Of a stretch of 64,000 nucleotides of DNA, positions 52,268 through 61,266 are shown in pieces. The first letter of the stretch is position 1. Every line of letters begins with the position of its first letter. The position numbers and the translations under genes are program-made. Origin of the DNA: Clostridia bacterium (GTDB lineage Bacteria > Bacillota > Clostridia > Oscillospirales > CAG-272); the NCBI GenBank assembly GCA_017533565.1, contig JAFXHU010000014.1, positions 1 to 64,000 of the forward strand, read 5' to 3'. The notes under the pieces were generated by a model that did no database searches, was not told the origin of the DNA, and worked only from the letters and a program-made list of their open reading frames with translations.

Positions 52268-53095
52268 TTATTTAAGAAGCTCTATATAGTAGGGGAGCGC
52301 CTCCTCAAAGTTGACGCCGTAGGTGCGGTGGTCGGGGTCGGCAAGCGTTTTTTTCATACACATAAGCGTAAAGTCAACCGCGACGGCGAGTGCCTCCGTT
52401 TCGGACCTTCCGCGCATTATCGCGCCGACGGTTGCGGAGGCGAAGATGTCGCCCGTGCCGTGAAACTGTACGGGAAGCCTTTCGTTTGCGTAGTAAAAAT
52501 ATCTGTCGGAGGGAGCGTTGTAGTAATATACGCCGATTTTGCCATCCTCGAGGCACACACCGCTTATTGCCGCGGAGGGACAGCCAAGCTCGGTAAGCCG
52601 CTTCAGTACGGTTTTAATATATTCCTCGTCATAATTCGGGTTATAGGGGATACCGAGCATAAAGGACGCCTCGGTAAGATTGGGGATAATAAGGTCAGCC
52701 TTTTCGCAAAGCCGTGCCATAGCGCAGGCAAATTCGGGGGTAAAGCCCTTATAAAGCACGCCGTTATCCGCCATTACGGGGTCAACGACCTTCAGCGCGC
52801 CCGCACCAAATCTGTCAAAGAAATCGCCGACGAGTCCAAGCTGGCGAAAGGAGCCGAGGTAGCCCGTATATATCGCGTCGAAGCCGATACCAAGCTCGTA
52901 AAGGGTATCCGAGATTTTTTCTATCTCGTCGGTGAGGTCGCAAAAGGTGAATTTGTCAAACTGCGTATGCGTGGAGAGGACGGCGGTGGGAAGTATTCCC
53001 GCTTCAACTCCCGCAGCGGATATAATGGGAAGCGCAACCGTAAGGCTGCATTTTCCGACGCAGGACACGTCCTGGATTGTCATAATACGTTTCAT
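52268..53095 (-). CDS. Pyridoxamine kinase
   Basis: This 275-aa ribokinase-fold enzyme phosphorylates pyridoxal/pyridoxamine to make vitamin B6 coenzyme. It shows TIQDVSCVGKCSLTVALPIISAAG at the start, the segment TGYLGS, DPVMADNG, and the C-terminal anion-hole motif FHGTGDIFAS with the catalytic Asp. The ATG at 53095 follows CGGAGGAAT. No other B6 gene is near. Confidence 0.9.
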   Translation of the reverse strand: MKRIMTIQDVSCVGKCSLTVALPIISAAGVEAGILPTAVLSTHTQFDKFTFCDLTDEIEKISDTLYELGIGFDAIYTGYLGSFRQLGLVGDFFDRFGAGALKVVDPVMADNGVLYKGFTPEFACAMARLCEKADLIIPNLTEASFMLGIPYNPNYDEEYIKTVLKRLTELGCPSAAISGVCLEDGKIGVYYYNAPSDRYFYYANERLPVQFHGTGDIFASATVGAIMRGRSETEALAVAVDFTLMCMKKTLADPDHRTYGVNFEEALPYYIELLK

Positions 53096-53109
53096 ATATT
53101 CCTCCGATA

Positions 53110-53132
53110 TTCGGTTAAAATTTCGGTTAAAT
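53110..53132 (-). promoter_or_regulatory. Direct repeat in the pyridoxamine kinase leader
   Basis: On the plus strand, TTCGGTTAAA occurs twice 12 bases apart (about one helical turn) between the promoter and the start codon. This spacing suits a dimeric regulator bound to one face of the DNA. No regulator gene is nearby. Confidence 0.35.
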
Positions 53133-53141
53133 TCAACCTTT

Positions 53142-53170
53142 ATTTTAAACGCGCGCGACCCCTTTGTCAA
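53142..53170 (-). promoter_or_regulatory. Promoter of the pyridoxamine kinase gene
   Basis: On the minus strand: TTGACA (53170-53165), a 17-base spacer, TAAAAT (53147-53142). Confidence 0.8.
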
Positions 53171-53188
53171 TACCTATAAGAAAATTTC

Positions 53189-54412
53189 TTAAATTTCCGA
53201 ATATTCGACGTCCGCGCCGAGGGCGGTGAGCTTTTTACACAAATCCGCATAGCCGCGAAGGACGGTTTCGGCGGAGTGTATTTCGGAGTAGCCCTCCGCA
53301 CCGAGGGCGGCAAGAATGCAGGCAGCTCCGCCGCGCAGGTCGGTTGCCGCGGCAGACCCCGCAGTAAGCCTTGAGGGGAGTATTTTCGCGCCCTTTTCAC
53401 CGAGGACATAGCTTACGCCGAGCTTTGCAAGCTCGGAAAGGTAGCCGTAGCGTCCGAGCCATACCCTGTCGATTACGTGACCTCCCGAAAATGCCGCCAA
53501 AAGAGGGGCGGTGATAGGTCCGAGGTCGGTGGGAAAGGCGGGGTATGCATCGGCTATGACGAGCATAGGAGAGAGTCCTTCCGCCCTTACGGTAATTCCA
53601 AGCTCGGTATCCACCGTAGCTCCCGCACGGCGGAGAATGGCGAGAAACGGCGAAAGCTCCGCAGGGTCGGCACCCATAACGCGAATGCCTCCGCCCGTTA
53701 TAAGCGAGGCGGCAAGCATAGTCCCCGCCTCTATTGCATCGCCGCGGACGGTCACCTCCGCACCGTGGAGAGTGCCTCCCCTTACGGTTATTCCCTCCCC
53801 GTCCCTCTCTATATACGCACCCGCAGAGCGAAGAAATTCGACGAGAGTATCGATATGCGGCTCTCGCGCGGGATTGAGAAGTCGGCTTTCTCCGTCGGTG
53901 GATGCCGCGAGAATCAGAAAATTTACGGTTGCGCCAACCGAGGGCTTCGGAAATTTATATACGGTGGGACGAAGGCGGGCGGCGGTAAGGCTATCCCCGT
54001 TTGCCAAGGCGCCCATTGCTCCGCAAAGGGCAAGGTGATAGTCAATCGGACGCGGACAAAAGGCGCAGCCTCCGTAGCCGCCGACGTCAACCCTGCCAAA
54101 GCGAGAAAGACACGCGCCGATAAGATAGGTGGAGGCGCGCAGGCGGGATACAAGCTCGGGCGAGGGCTTTTTATACGAGGCGCGGTCGGTGTTTATATAG
54201 GTAACGCTTCCCTGTCGCGTTATAGACGCCCCCTGCTCCTCTATAAGCCGCAGAGCAATATCAACGTCACCAATGTCGGGCAAGCCGATTATTTGCGAGC
54301 TGCCAAAAAGGGTAAGGGCGGCAAAAATTACGGGGAGGGCGGCGTTTTTCGAGCCTGCCACGTTTACCGTGCCGCGAAGCGAATTTTTTCCTCTTATAAT
54401 GAATTTACTCAT
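53189..54412 (-). CDS. murA: UDP-GlcNAc 1-carboxyvinyltransferase MurA
   Basis: This 407-aa enzyme adds enolpyruvate to UDP-GlcNAc, the first committed step of peptidoglycan. Catalytic residues are conserved: K22-N23 (AGSKNAA), C116 (GGCAFCPRPID, the fosfomycin target), the Asp of FPTDL, and TDLRGGAA. The length is slightly under the usual 417-420, and the Cys loop is diverged (CAFCPRP instead of CAIGxRP), so it may be one of two MurA copies, as in many Firmicutes. The ATG at 54412 follows TTTGGAG. A palindrome lies 18 bases upstream. Confidence 0.9.
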   Translation of the reverse strand: MSKFIIRGKNSLRGTVNVAGSKNAALPVIFAALTLFGSSQIIGLPDIGDVDIALRLIEEQGASITRQGSVTYINTDRASYKKPSPELVSRLRASTYLIGACLSRFGRVDVGGYGGCAFCPRPIDYHLALCGAMGALANGDSLTAARLRPTVYKFPKPSVGATVNFLILAASTDGESRLLNPAREPHIDTLVEFLRSAGAYIERDGEGITVRGGTLHGAEVTVRGDAIEAGTMLAASLITGGGIRVMGADPAELSPFLAILRRAGATVDTELGITVRAEGLSPMLVIADAYPAFPTDLGPITAPLLAAFSGGHVIDRVWLGRYGYLSELAKLGVSYVLGEKGAKILPSRLTAGSAAATDLRGGAACILAALGAEGYSEIHSAETVLRGYADLCKKLTALGADVEYSEI

Positions 54413-54429
54413 ACACTTCTCCAAAGGCA

Positions 54430-54447
54430 GAATAGTATATACTATTC
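54430..54447. promoter_or_regulatory. Perfect 18-bp palindrome before murA
   Basis: GAATAGTAT-ATACTATTC is perfectly self-complementary. It contains TATACT, which could be the -10 of murA, so a bound dimer would sit on the promoter. No clean -35 is found at the right distance. Confidence 0.65.
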
Positions 54448-54484
54448 CGCACGGCGTAAAGAAGTGAAAAAAAGGGGAGCGCAA

Positions 54485-55026
54485 ATGCTTCGTACCGTTA
54501 AGGAAAGTTTTTGAAGGTTAGCAAAATATGTGAACCTACCGACAGGAGGACAGAGGATGCTTTGCGTTCTCTGTCCTCTTTGTATATAGCGGGGAAAGTA
54601 AAAAAGCCTTCCTCCGGGAGGAAGGTGGCATGGCTTGCCGTGACGGAGGGATTGTAGAAGATTAGATTTACGCTAAAACAATCCCTCAGTCGCTTAGCGA
54701 CAGCTCCCTTTACACAAGGGAGCCTTTTGTTTTTGCAAACCTGTTTGTTTGCAAAATAGCCATAAACTTTTGTAGTCCTTAATTTAGTCTTAGGAAGCAC
54801 TGTATTTGTAGCCACAAACGCAAAATACGGCATACCTCTTTCGGGATATACCGTATTTTTGAAAACTCTCCTTTAGGGTACGACCCTATGTGCTCCCCTT
54901 TTTTGCTAAATTCAATTATGCGAAATTTTAATTTATCGGTTTTTGCTTGATTGATGTGTTTCGGCTTTATAGGTTTCGTTTTGGCACGGCGTTTACCAAC
55001 GGGCGTGCGCTGCCTTTGCTATGCAA
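54485..55026. other. Non-coding stretch between murA and DUF3810
   Basis: No credible gene is seen. It holds the repeat at 54601-54729 and a hairpin AAAATACGG / CCGTATTTT (54822-54830 with 54851-54859) that looks like a terminator in both directions. The rest is A/T-rich without features I can name. A minus-strand frame crossing the repeat is only apparent. Confidence 0.6.
54601..54729 (+). repeat. Palindromic repeat of a second type
   Basis: Starts AAAAAGCCTTCCTCC and ends GGGAGCCTTTTG, with an inner inverted repeat GAGGGATTGT / ACAATCCCTC. The ends are related to those of the 30188 and 33716 elements, but the body differs. I recall very similar short repeats in many gut Clostridia genomes. 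It has no transposase gene and is probably a non-autonomous element. Confidence 0.7.
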
Positions 55027-56118
55027 TCAGGCGTTTTTTCTGTAATACCCGACGGTAAGCCGTACCGCGTAGCCGTAGCTCACAACTCCGTCGGTGCCGT
55101 TGAATTTCAGGTAGCCGTCGTTAAGGCGGTCGTTGATTTTTCCGATAAGGCTGTCCGCGTGCGCCCTGCTCACCGCGGCGGCGGCGCGCATATCCGAGAT
55201 TGCAACCTCGGATATTTTAGAATAAAGCTCGGCATACTCCTCCCTGTCGGTGGCGTATGCGGCGGACAAAAAATATTCGAGCATACCGAGGTAGCCGCTG
55301 TATCTTATATATTCGTCGCTTGAGCCTATGCAGACGAGAAAGGCAACGAAGTTAGCCTCGTTTTCGCGAGCAACTCCGCGCTGGTGTGCCATTTCGTGTG
55401 CGGCGGTAAACGGGAGGGTGTAATGCGGATATTCGACGTTTACGTTAGCCTCTCCCGTAAAGAAGCTGTATATTCCCGTTATGCCCGCGTCGGACATTAC
55501 CGTGCTGAAAAGGACGGGCTTTACACCTCCGCCAAAGCCGTCGCATACGCCGTATTCTCCGTTAAGCTCCGCAAATGCGTCGGATAACAGCTCGCAAAGC
55601 TCGGAAAGCTTATACGGCATAACCGTTTCGCCGTTTTGGAGAGTAAGACCCTCGGCAAGGGCGTTGGTTTCGGATATGAGAATTTCGGTTACGTAAAAAA
55701 GCTCCTCCTTCTCTATATTTCCGACATCCTCGATGCCGTTTTTTTCGGAAAGAGGGCTCGTGCGATAGCCAACTCCGAGTGTAAATACGTAGGAGGATAA
55801 AATGAGCAAAATTACGGAAAGAAGGGAGAAAATGCTCCTTACCATATCGCGATTATCCCTTTTGACGCGGATAAGATATATAACGAAAAGGACGGCAAGG
55901 GGGAGAATACAAATCAAAAGAAGCTCGAAAAGCGAAAAAGGAAGCCAACCCGTAAGCCTTGCAAGCAGAAAGCGGATTGCCGTGCCGAGGGTTCCGTTTA
56001 AAAAATCGGCGAAGGGCGTATAGCATATCGCAACAAGATACAGCATTGCGGAAAAGAGAAATATCGAAATCGCTACGCAGAAAACGGTGGGTACGTATTT
56101 TTTTATTAGCCTTCGCAT
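55027..56118 (-). CDS. DUF3810 membrane zinc-metalloprotease-like protein
   Basis: This 363-aa protein has three N-terminal membrane helices (about residues 10-32, 55-80 and 92-115) and an extracellular domain with the zinc motif HEMAH (HExxH) followed by a conserved ENEANF. It fits DUF3810, a probable gluzincin-type membrane peptidase whose substrate is unknown. It has its own promoter; nothing else is in the unit. Confidence 0.88.
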   Translation of the reverse strand: MRRLIKKYVPTVFCVAISIFLFSAMLYLVAICYTPFADFLNGTLGTAIRFLLARLTGWLPFSLFELLLICILPLAVLFVIYLIRVKRDNRDMVRSIFSLLSVILLILSSYVFTLGVGYRTSPLSEKNGIEDVGNIEKEELFYVTEILISETNALAEGLTLQNGETVMPYKLSELCELLSDAFAELNGEYGVCDGFGGGVKPVLFSTVMSDAGITGIYSFFTGEANVNVEYPHYTLPFTAAHEMAHQRGVARENEANFVAFLVCIGSSDEYIRYSGYLGMLEYFLSAAYATDREEYAELYSKISEVAISDMRAAAAVSRAHADSLIGKINDRLNDGYLKFNGTDGVVSYGYAVRLTVGYYRKNA

Positions 56119-56150
56119 TTATACGCCTCCTTTTCTTCGTTTTTCTTCAA

Positions 56151-56179
56151 AGTATAGCATATACGGAGTAATATGTCAA
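56151..56179 (-). promoter_or_regulatory. Promoter of the DUF3810 gene
   Basis: On the minus strand: TTGACA (56179-56174), a 17-base spacer, TATACT (56156-56151). Confidence 0.8.
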
Positions 56180-56221
56180 TTATACCAAAAAAATTTTACA
56201 TACGTAATACCGTCAATTCGG

Positions 56222-56250
56222 TTGACTTAACGCGCGCGAAGGGGTATAAT
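56222..56250 (+). promoter_or_regulatory. Promoter of the beta-helix protein gene
   Basis: TTGACT (56222-56227), a 17-base spacer, TATAAT (56245-56250). Confidence 0.82.
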
Positions 56251-56287
56251 TTAAGTGAGGAAATACGATTTCAAATCGGAGGAAAAA

Positions 56288-57742
56288 ATGATAAACGAAA
56301 AATACGTATCATACGAGGACTTCGGCGCGGTGGGTGACGGTGTAACCGACGATATGCCCGCGATAGTAAAGGCACACGCATACGCAAACGAAAATGCCCT
56401 TCCCGTAAGGGCAAGGGACGGAGCTGTATATTACATAGGCGGAAAAAAGCTTACCGCCGTTATTAAGACAGACGTTGATTTCGGTGAAGCAAAATTTATC
56501 ATCGACGACAGGGAGCTTGAAAGCATAACGGCAAACGTTTTCCATATTGCCTCCGATTTCCCGAGCTATACTCCCGCGATTTCCAAGCTTTCGGCGGGTC
56601 AAGGGCATATAGATTTTCCGCACAGGGGTCGCACCTACGTAAGAGTATATAACGCCGAAAAGCGTATTTTCAGGCGCAAGGGCGAAAACGCAAACAACGG
56701 AGTAGATGCAACCGACTGCTTTGTGGTTGACGGCAACGGAAATATAGAAAACGAAATTAACTGGGACTACCCGACGGTATCGCGTGCGATTGCAAAATGC
56801 ATCGAGGACACCCCCATTACCGTCAAGGGCGGAATTTTCATAACGGTAGCAAATAGGTGGGAGAGGGTTTACAGCTATCACGCACGCGGATTTCTCATCA
56901 ATCGCTCCTCGGTTACCCTTTCGGGGCTTACGCACCTTCTTGAGGGCGAAGGGGAGGACGGCGCGCCCTACGCGGGATTTCTCTCGGTGTCGGAGGCGGT
57001 TGACGTAACGATAGAGGACACGCTGCTCACTCCGCACAAGACATATATGACGAAGGACTCCAACCCGCCGTTTTACGTAAACAGAATGGGTACTTACGAG
57101 CTTAATTTTACGGCTTCGATAAACGTAAGGCTCATTCGCGTAAGGCAGACGAGGGATATTGTGGACACGAGATACTGGGGTCTTATCGGGACGAATTATT
57201 CAAAGGAGATTTACATCGAGAACTGTGAGATGTCGCGCTTTGACGCGCATATGGGAGTTTCGGGTGCTACGATTAAAAATTCAAAAATCGGGCATCAGTG
57301 CCTCTCGCTTATAGGCTATGGGGAGTTTTATATAGAAAATTCCTTCGTGCTTGGTCATTCGTTTATAAATCTTCGCGGCGATTACGGCTCGATTTGGCGC
57401 GGAAGCATTACCGTCAAGGACTGTACCTGGAAGCCGCTTGGCAAGGGCGAGATGACAATTATTAACGCGGACAACGCGGGCGACCACGATTTCGGCTACG
57501 AGTGCGTAATGGCGGACGAAATCGTCATCGACGGCCTGAAGATTTTGGACTCCGAGGTAAACGTTGGGGCGAAGCTTTACGTGCTTCCCGACTACGACAG
57601 GAGCTTTAAGGAGGGAAAGCCGTATCCGTATAGAACGGCAAGGAGGCTCGTTGCACGGGGAATTACCACCGAGTGCGAAAGAAAGGTGCTTCCCTACCTT
57701 AACAAGGAGCAATACGCGGGCACGGAGATTGATATTAAATAA
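56288..57742 (+). CDS. Right-handed beta-helix (pectate lyase fold) protein
   Basis: This 484-aa protein has the N-terminal motif DFGAVGDGVTDD of the Pectate_lyase_3 / GH28-like group, followed by a parallel beta-helix to the C-terminus (many short strands with stacked Asn, Thr and Gly). No catalytic set can be assigned by eye. It has no signal peptide and may act on internalised polysaccharide fragments. The ATG at 56288 follows CGGAGG. The next gene overlaps its stop by one base. Confidence 0.8.
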   Translation: MINEKYVSYEDFGAVGDGVTDDMPAIVKAHAYANENALPVRARDGAVYYIGGKKLTAVIKTDVDFGEAKFIIDDRELESITANVFHIASDFPSYTPAISKLSAGQGHIDFPHRGRTYVRVYNAEKRIFRRKGENANNGVDATDCFVVDGNGNIENEINWDYPTVSRAIAKCIEDTPITVKGGIFITVANRWERVYSYHARGFLINRSSVTLSGLTHLLEGEGEDGAPYAGFLSVSEAVDVTIEDTLLTPHKTYMTKDSNPPFYVNRMGTYELNFTASINVRLIRVRQTRDIVDTRYWGLIGTNYSKEIYIENCEMSRFDAHMGVSGATIKNSKIGHQCLSLIGYGEFYIENSFVLGHSFINLRGDYGSIWRGSITVKDCTWKPLGKGEMTIINADNAGDHDFGYECVMADEIVIDGLKILDSEVNVGAKLYVLPDYDRSFKEGKPYPYRTARRLVARGITTECERKVLPYLNKEQYAGTEIDIK

Positions 57743-58302
57743 TGTACATAAGTAATTTTTTCAAGCACCTCGGTGTTGTGACAAGACATAGATTTAGGGT
57801 GTTCACGCATTGCGCGAGGTGCGGAATTGTGTGGCGCGGGCTTGTACACGATTTATCAAAATATTCGCCCACCGAGTTTTTTGAAAGCGTGAAGTATTTT
57901 CGCGGCTACCGCTCGCCGCTTGGTGCGTGCCGCGAGGAAATCGGGTACAGCAGGGCGTGGCTTCACCACAAGGGAAGAAACCGTCACCACATCGAGTATT
58001 GGCAGGACGACGATTGCGCGGAGCATCCCGTAATGCCCTACAAGTTTGCGGTGGAGTGCGTTTGCGACAAGCTTGCCGCGACGAAGATTTACGCGGGTAA
58101 GAAATACAACGAAGAAATGCCGGTTGACCACTGGCACAGGCGCGGAAGCTGCGTAAGGGGAAATCCAAGGACGCTTGCCTTTGTGGAAAGATGCCTTGAC
58201 GATATTCGCATTCACGGCGAGGGCGCGGTAATGAACAAGTCCTATATGAAAAGAACCTATGCCGAAATTTGCGGCACGGGCGAGAGAGGGGACGAAAAAT
58301 AA
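57742..58302 (+). CDS. DUF5662 family protein
   Basis: This 186-aa protein belongs to DUF5662. It has an HD-domain-like pattern: H..HDLSK (GLVHDLSKYSPTEF) and HH (AWLHHKGRNRHH), consistent with a metal-binding phosphohydrolase of unknown substrate. The TAATG overlap with the beta-helix gene implies coupled translation, although the two functions have no obvious link. Confidence 0.82.
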   Translation: MYISNFFKHLGVVTRHRFRVFTHCARCGIVWRGLVHDLSKYSPTEFFESVKYFRGYRSPLGACREEIGYSRAWLHHKGRNRHHIEYWQDDDCAEHPVMPYKFAVECVCDKLAATKIYAGKKYNEEMPVDHWHRRGSCVRGNPRTLAFVERCLDDIRIHGEGAVMNKSYMKRTYAEICGTGERGDEK

Positions 58303-58305
58303 AAG

Positions 58306-58346
58306 AATGCTCACTGTACCAAAACGTAAAGTATAGTGAGCATTTT
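58306..58346. terminator. Bidirectional terminator
   Basis: AATGCTCACT / AGTGAGCATT with a 19-base loop and T-rich tails on both strands, between the converging DUF5662 and M18 genes. Confidence 0.75.
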
Positions 58347-58358
58347 GCATTGTAAATA

Positions 58359-59624
58359 TCAGAACTCAAAACCCTTTTCGGTTGCCCGAAGTGCGGTGGA
58401 AAAGAATACACGGGTAGCCTCTATCATAGGCTCAAGGTCGGAAACCGCCGCGGTTTCGGTTGCGGAGTGCATTGCAAGCTGTGCAAAGCCGATATCGACG
58501 GTGGGAATTGCTACGCGGGTGTTGGATATAGAGCCGAGGGTTGACCCGCCGGGAAGGTCGGCGCGGTTGTAATAGCGTTGCGTTTTCACTCCCGCACGGT
58601 TGCACATTTCAAGAAAGAGGGCGTGAGAAACCGCGTCGGTGGTGTAGCGTTGATTTGCATTGAATTTTACGACGATGCCGCCGCCGAGGACGGGCGCGTT
58701 ATCCGCGTCGGACATTTCGGGGTGATTCGGGTGGAGGGCGTGTGCGTTATCTATGCTCAACATCATAGAGGAGGCGAGCATTGTGAGATAGGAATCGCCG
58801 ACAATACGCGACAGGGTATCGAAAAGGAAGGTGGAAGCCGCCCCCTGCTTTGTTTCCGAGCCGACCTCCTCGTTATCGAAGATAGCGTAAACGGGGATTG
58901 AAGCCTTCGGCGTTGAGGAAAGGAAGCCGCGAAGCGAGGCATATACGCTTTCAAGGTCGTCAAGTCGGGGACAGAGGATAAGCTCGTCCTCCGCACCGAG
59001 GGTTATACCCCTTTCTCTATTATAAAGGAACAAATCGTGCGAGAGAATTTTATCGGGAGACGTATTTGCCGCGGCGGCGATTTTGTCGGCAAGGCTTCCC
59101 TTTCCGAGGGAATAGAGGGGAAGCATATCGCGTGCGGGGTTAAGAGCAATGCCGTCGTTTACTCCGCGGTTAAGGTGGATTGCAAGCGAGGGGATTGTGC
59201 AAAGGTCAACGTCGAGGTTGACGAGTCGGCACTCCACGCCGTTTTCGGTGGAAAGCACTACCCTTCCCGCCACGGAAAGCGGACGGTCAAGCCAAGAATA
59301 GTAAATCATTCCGCCGTATTTTTCAACGTCAAGACGGGAATACGCGCCGCATTTTTCACCCGAAAGCTTTACGCGGAAGGCGGGGCTGTCGGTATGTGAG
59401 GCGGCAATCATAAAGCCGCTTGCGTTTTTAATGCAGCGAAAGGCGATAAGCGAGCTTCCGTTTCGTATAACGTAATATTTGCCGCCGTCGGTGAGCGACC
59501 ATTTTTCCCCCTCGAAAAGTCGGGTATAGCCGTCCTCCTTTAAGCTTTTTTCGGCGGAGGCAACCGCGTGATAGGCACTGGGAGAGTCGTTTATAAATTG
59601 AAAAAGACTTTTAATCTCGGTCAT
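58359..59624 (-). CDS. M18 family aminopeptidase
   Basis: This 421-aa zinc aminopeptidase removes acidic or neutral N-terminal residues. Motifs: the metal-binding SHTDSPAFRVK near residue 76, FDNEEVGSETKQGA in the middle, and the C-terminal IGFAQLAMHSATE. Length is normal for the family. It is divergent from pepD; the promoters face away from each other (59655-59720). Confidence 0.92.
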   Translation of the reverse strand: MTEIKSLFQFINDSPSAYHAVASAEKSLKEDGYTRLFEGEKWSLTDGGKYYVIRNGSSLIAFRCIKNASGFMIAASHTDSPAFRVKLSGEKCGAYSRLDVEKYGGMIYYSWLDRPLSVAGRVVLSTENGVECRLVNLDVDLCTIPSLAIHLNRGVNDGIALNPARDMLPLYSLGKGSLADKIAAAANTSPDKILSHDLFLYNRERGITLGAEDELILCPRLDDLESVYASLRGFLSSTPKASIPVYAIFDNEEVGSETKQGAASTFLFDTLSRIVGDSYLTMLASSMMLSIDNAHALHPNHPEMSDADNAPVLGGGIVVKFNANQRYTTDAVSHALFLEMCNRAGVKTQRYYNRADLPGGSTLGSISNTRVAIPTVDIGFAQLAMHSATETAAVSDLEPMIEATRVFFSTALRATEKGFEF

Positions 59625-59654
59625 ATTCGGTAATCCTTTTTTATTTTTTATTAT

Positions 59655-59683
59655 ATTTTACAACTAAATGGGAAAAAAGTCAA
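59655..59683 (-). promoter_or_regulatory. Promoter of the M18 aminopeptidase gene
   Basis: On the minus strand: TTGACT (59683-59678), a 17-base spacer, TAAAAT (59660-59655). Confidence 0.75.
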
Positions 59684-59691
59684 CTTTATAG

Positions 59692-59720
59692 TTGAAAAAG
59701 ACGCAATTTTGTTGTAAAAT
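59692..59720 (+). promoter_or_regulatory. Promoter of pepD
   Basis: TTGAAA (59692-59697), a 17-base spacer, TAAAAT (59715-59720). The bases from 59660 to 59715 are nearly symmetrical around CAACTTTATAGTTG, as if both promoters came from one duplicated or palindromic site. Confidence 0.65.
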
Positions 59721-59751
59721 ATAGGTATAAACAAGCTTTTGCGAGGTAAAT

Positions 59752-61248
59752 ATGATTGACGTAAGCGATTACAGGAAATACGAGGCGTTGTTTCGCCATT
59801 TCGAGGCATTTTCAGCCATTCCCCACGGCTCGGGAAACACGAGTGCCATTGCGGATTTTTTCGTGGAGTTTGCAAGGGCGCGCGGTCTTGAATACTACCG
59901 TGACGGGGCGAATAACGTGGTTATAAGAAAGCCCGCGACAAAAGGCTACGAGGACCGTCCCGCGGTGATTTTCCAAGGGCATCTCGATATGGTTGCGGAA
60001 AAGAAAACGGGCGCGCAGATTGATATGGAAAGGGAGGGTCTTTCGCTTTATCGCGACGGAGATTTCCTTCGCGCGAGGGACACGACGCTTGGCGGTGACG
60101 ACGGCGTTGCGCTCGCGTATGCGATGGCTGTGCTTGACGGAGAGGTAGAGGCGCACCCCGATTTCGAGGCGGTATTCACCTCCGACGAGGAGATAGGTCT
60201 TCTCGGTGCGGTGGCACTTTCTCCCGATGCGGTAAAGGGGCGACTTCTCATAAATATAGACTCCGACGAGGAGGGCGTTTTCACCGTTGGCTGTGCGGGC
60301 GGTGTGCGAAGCGATATTTCCCTTCCCCTCGAATACGAGGAGGCGGACAAGAGCAAAAAAGCGTACAGGGTACGACTTTACGGCTTTAAGGGAGGTCACA
60401 GCGGAGTTGAGATTGACAAGGGCCGCGCAAATGCGGTAAAGGTTCTTGGCGAGCTTTTCAATATGTCGGCAACCGAGGACTGGCGCATTGCGACGATGTC
60501 GGGCGGAAATGCGGACAACGCGATACCGCGCGAGTGCAGCGCAGTGGTTATTGCGGGCGAGGACTTTCCCGAGAAATTCCGCACTGTGCTTGAAAGGCGC
60601 AAGGCTATGTTTGCGGTAATGCCCGACCTTCCGCACACAGAGCTTCGCAAAATGGACAAAACGGGCAGGACACTTCGCGATATAGAGCCGAGCTGTGACA
60701 TTGAGATTGAGGAGGTCGCATTGCCCGCGCGTATGCTTACGGACGGAAGCCATAGCAGGCTTATTTCGCTTTTGATTTTGCTTCCAAGCGGTGTTATTGC
60801 GATGAGCAGGGCGTTGCCCGACCTTGTCGAAACCTCGCTTAACCTTGGTATTCTCCGTGTCGGAGAGAGGGCGGAGGTATCATTTTCCGTGAGAAGTGCG
60901 GTCGGTGCGGAGAAAAAGAAGCTTTGCGCGAGGCTTTCGGAGATTGCGGCGGGGCTTGGCGCGGAGTATGGCGAGCGCGGTGAATATCCCGCGTGGGAAT
61001 ACAGAGAAAGCTCTCACCTTCGCGACGTGATGGTAGATGTGTACGAGAAAATGTACGCCAAAAAGCCAAAGGTTGTGACCATACACGCGGGTCTTGAGTG
61101 CGGAATTTTCACCGAAAAGCTTCCCGATATAGATTGCGTTTCGATAGGTCCGGATAATTTCGATATTCACACAACCGAGGAAAGGCTCTCCATTCCGTCG
61201 TTTGTAAGAGTTTGGGAGTATCTTAAGGAAGTATTGAGGAATATTTAA
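59752..61248 (+). CDS. pepD: Aminoacyl-histidine dipeptidase PepD (M20)
   Basis: This 498-aa M20 metallopeptidase cleaves dipeptides such as beta-Ala-His. Motifs: GHLDMVAEK with the metal His near residue 80, DDGVALAYAMA (metal Asp), and TSDEEIGLLGA (catalytic Glu), with the bacterial dimerisation domain in the middle. The length (about 485-500) is typical. The next gene, an M29 aminopeptidase, follows after 18 bases, so the two are probably one transcript. Confidence 0.92.
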   Translation: MIDVSDYRKYEALFRHFEAFSAIPHGSGNTSAIADFFVEFARARGLEYYRDGANNVVIRKPATKGYEDRPAVIFQGHLDMVAEKKTGAQIDMEREGLSLYRDGDFLRARDTTLGGDDGVALAYAMAVLDGEVEAHPDFEAVFTSDEEIGLLGAVALSPDAVKGRLLINIDSDEEGVFTVGCAGGVRSDISLPLEYEEADKSKKAYRVRLYGFKGGHSGVEIDKGRANAVKVLGELFNMSATEDWRIATMSGGNADNAIPRECSAVVIAGEDFPEKFRTVLERRKAMFAVMPDLPHTELRKMDKTGRTLRDIEPSCDIEIEEVALPARMLTDGSHSRLISLLILLPSGVIAMSRALPDLVETSLNLGILRVGERAEVSFSVRSAVGAEKKKLCARLSEIAAGLGAEYGERGEYPAWEYRESSHLRDVMVDVYEKMYAKKPKVVTIHAGLECGIFTEKLPDIDCVSIGPDNFDIHTTEERLSIPSFVRVWEYLKEVLRNI

Positions 61249-61266
61249 TTTTACGAGGTATATAAA

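Noticed and set aside
54498..54833. A minus-strand frame of about 110 codons after murA
   Set aside because: It is a translation through the palindromic repeat and a terminator-like hairpin, with no binding site; such frames recur wherever these repeats occur.
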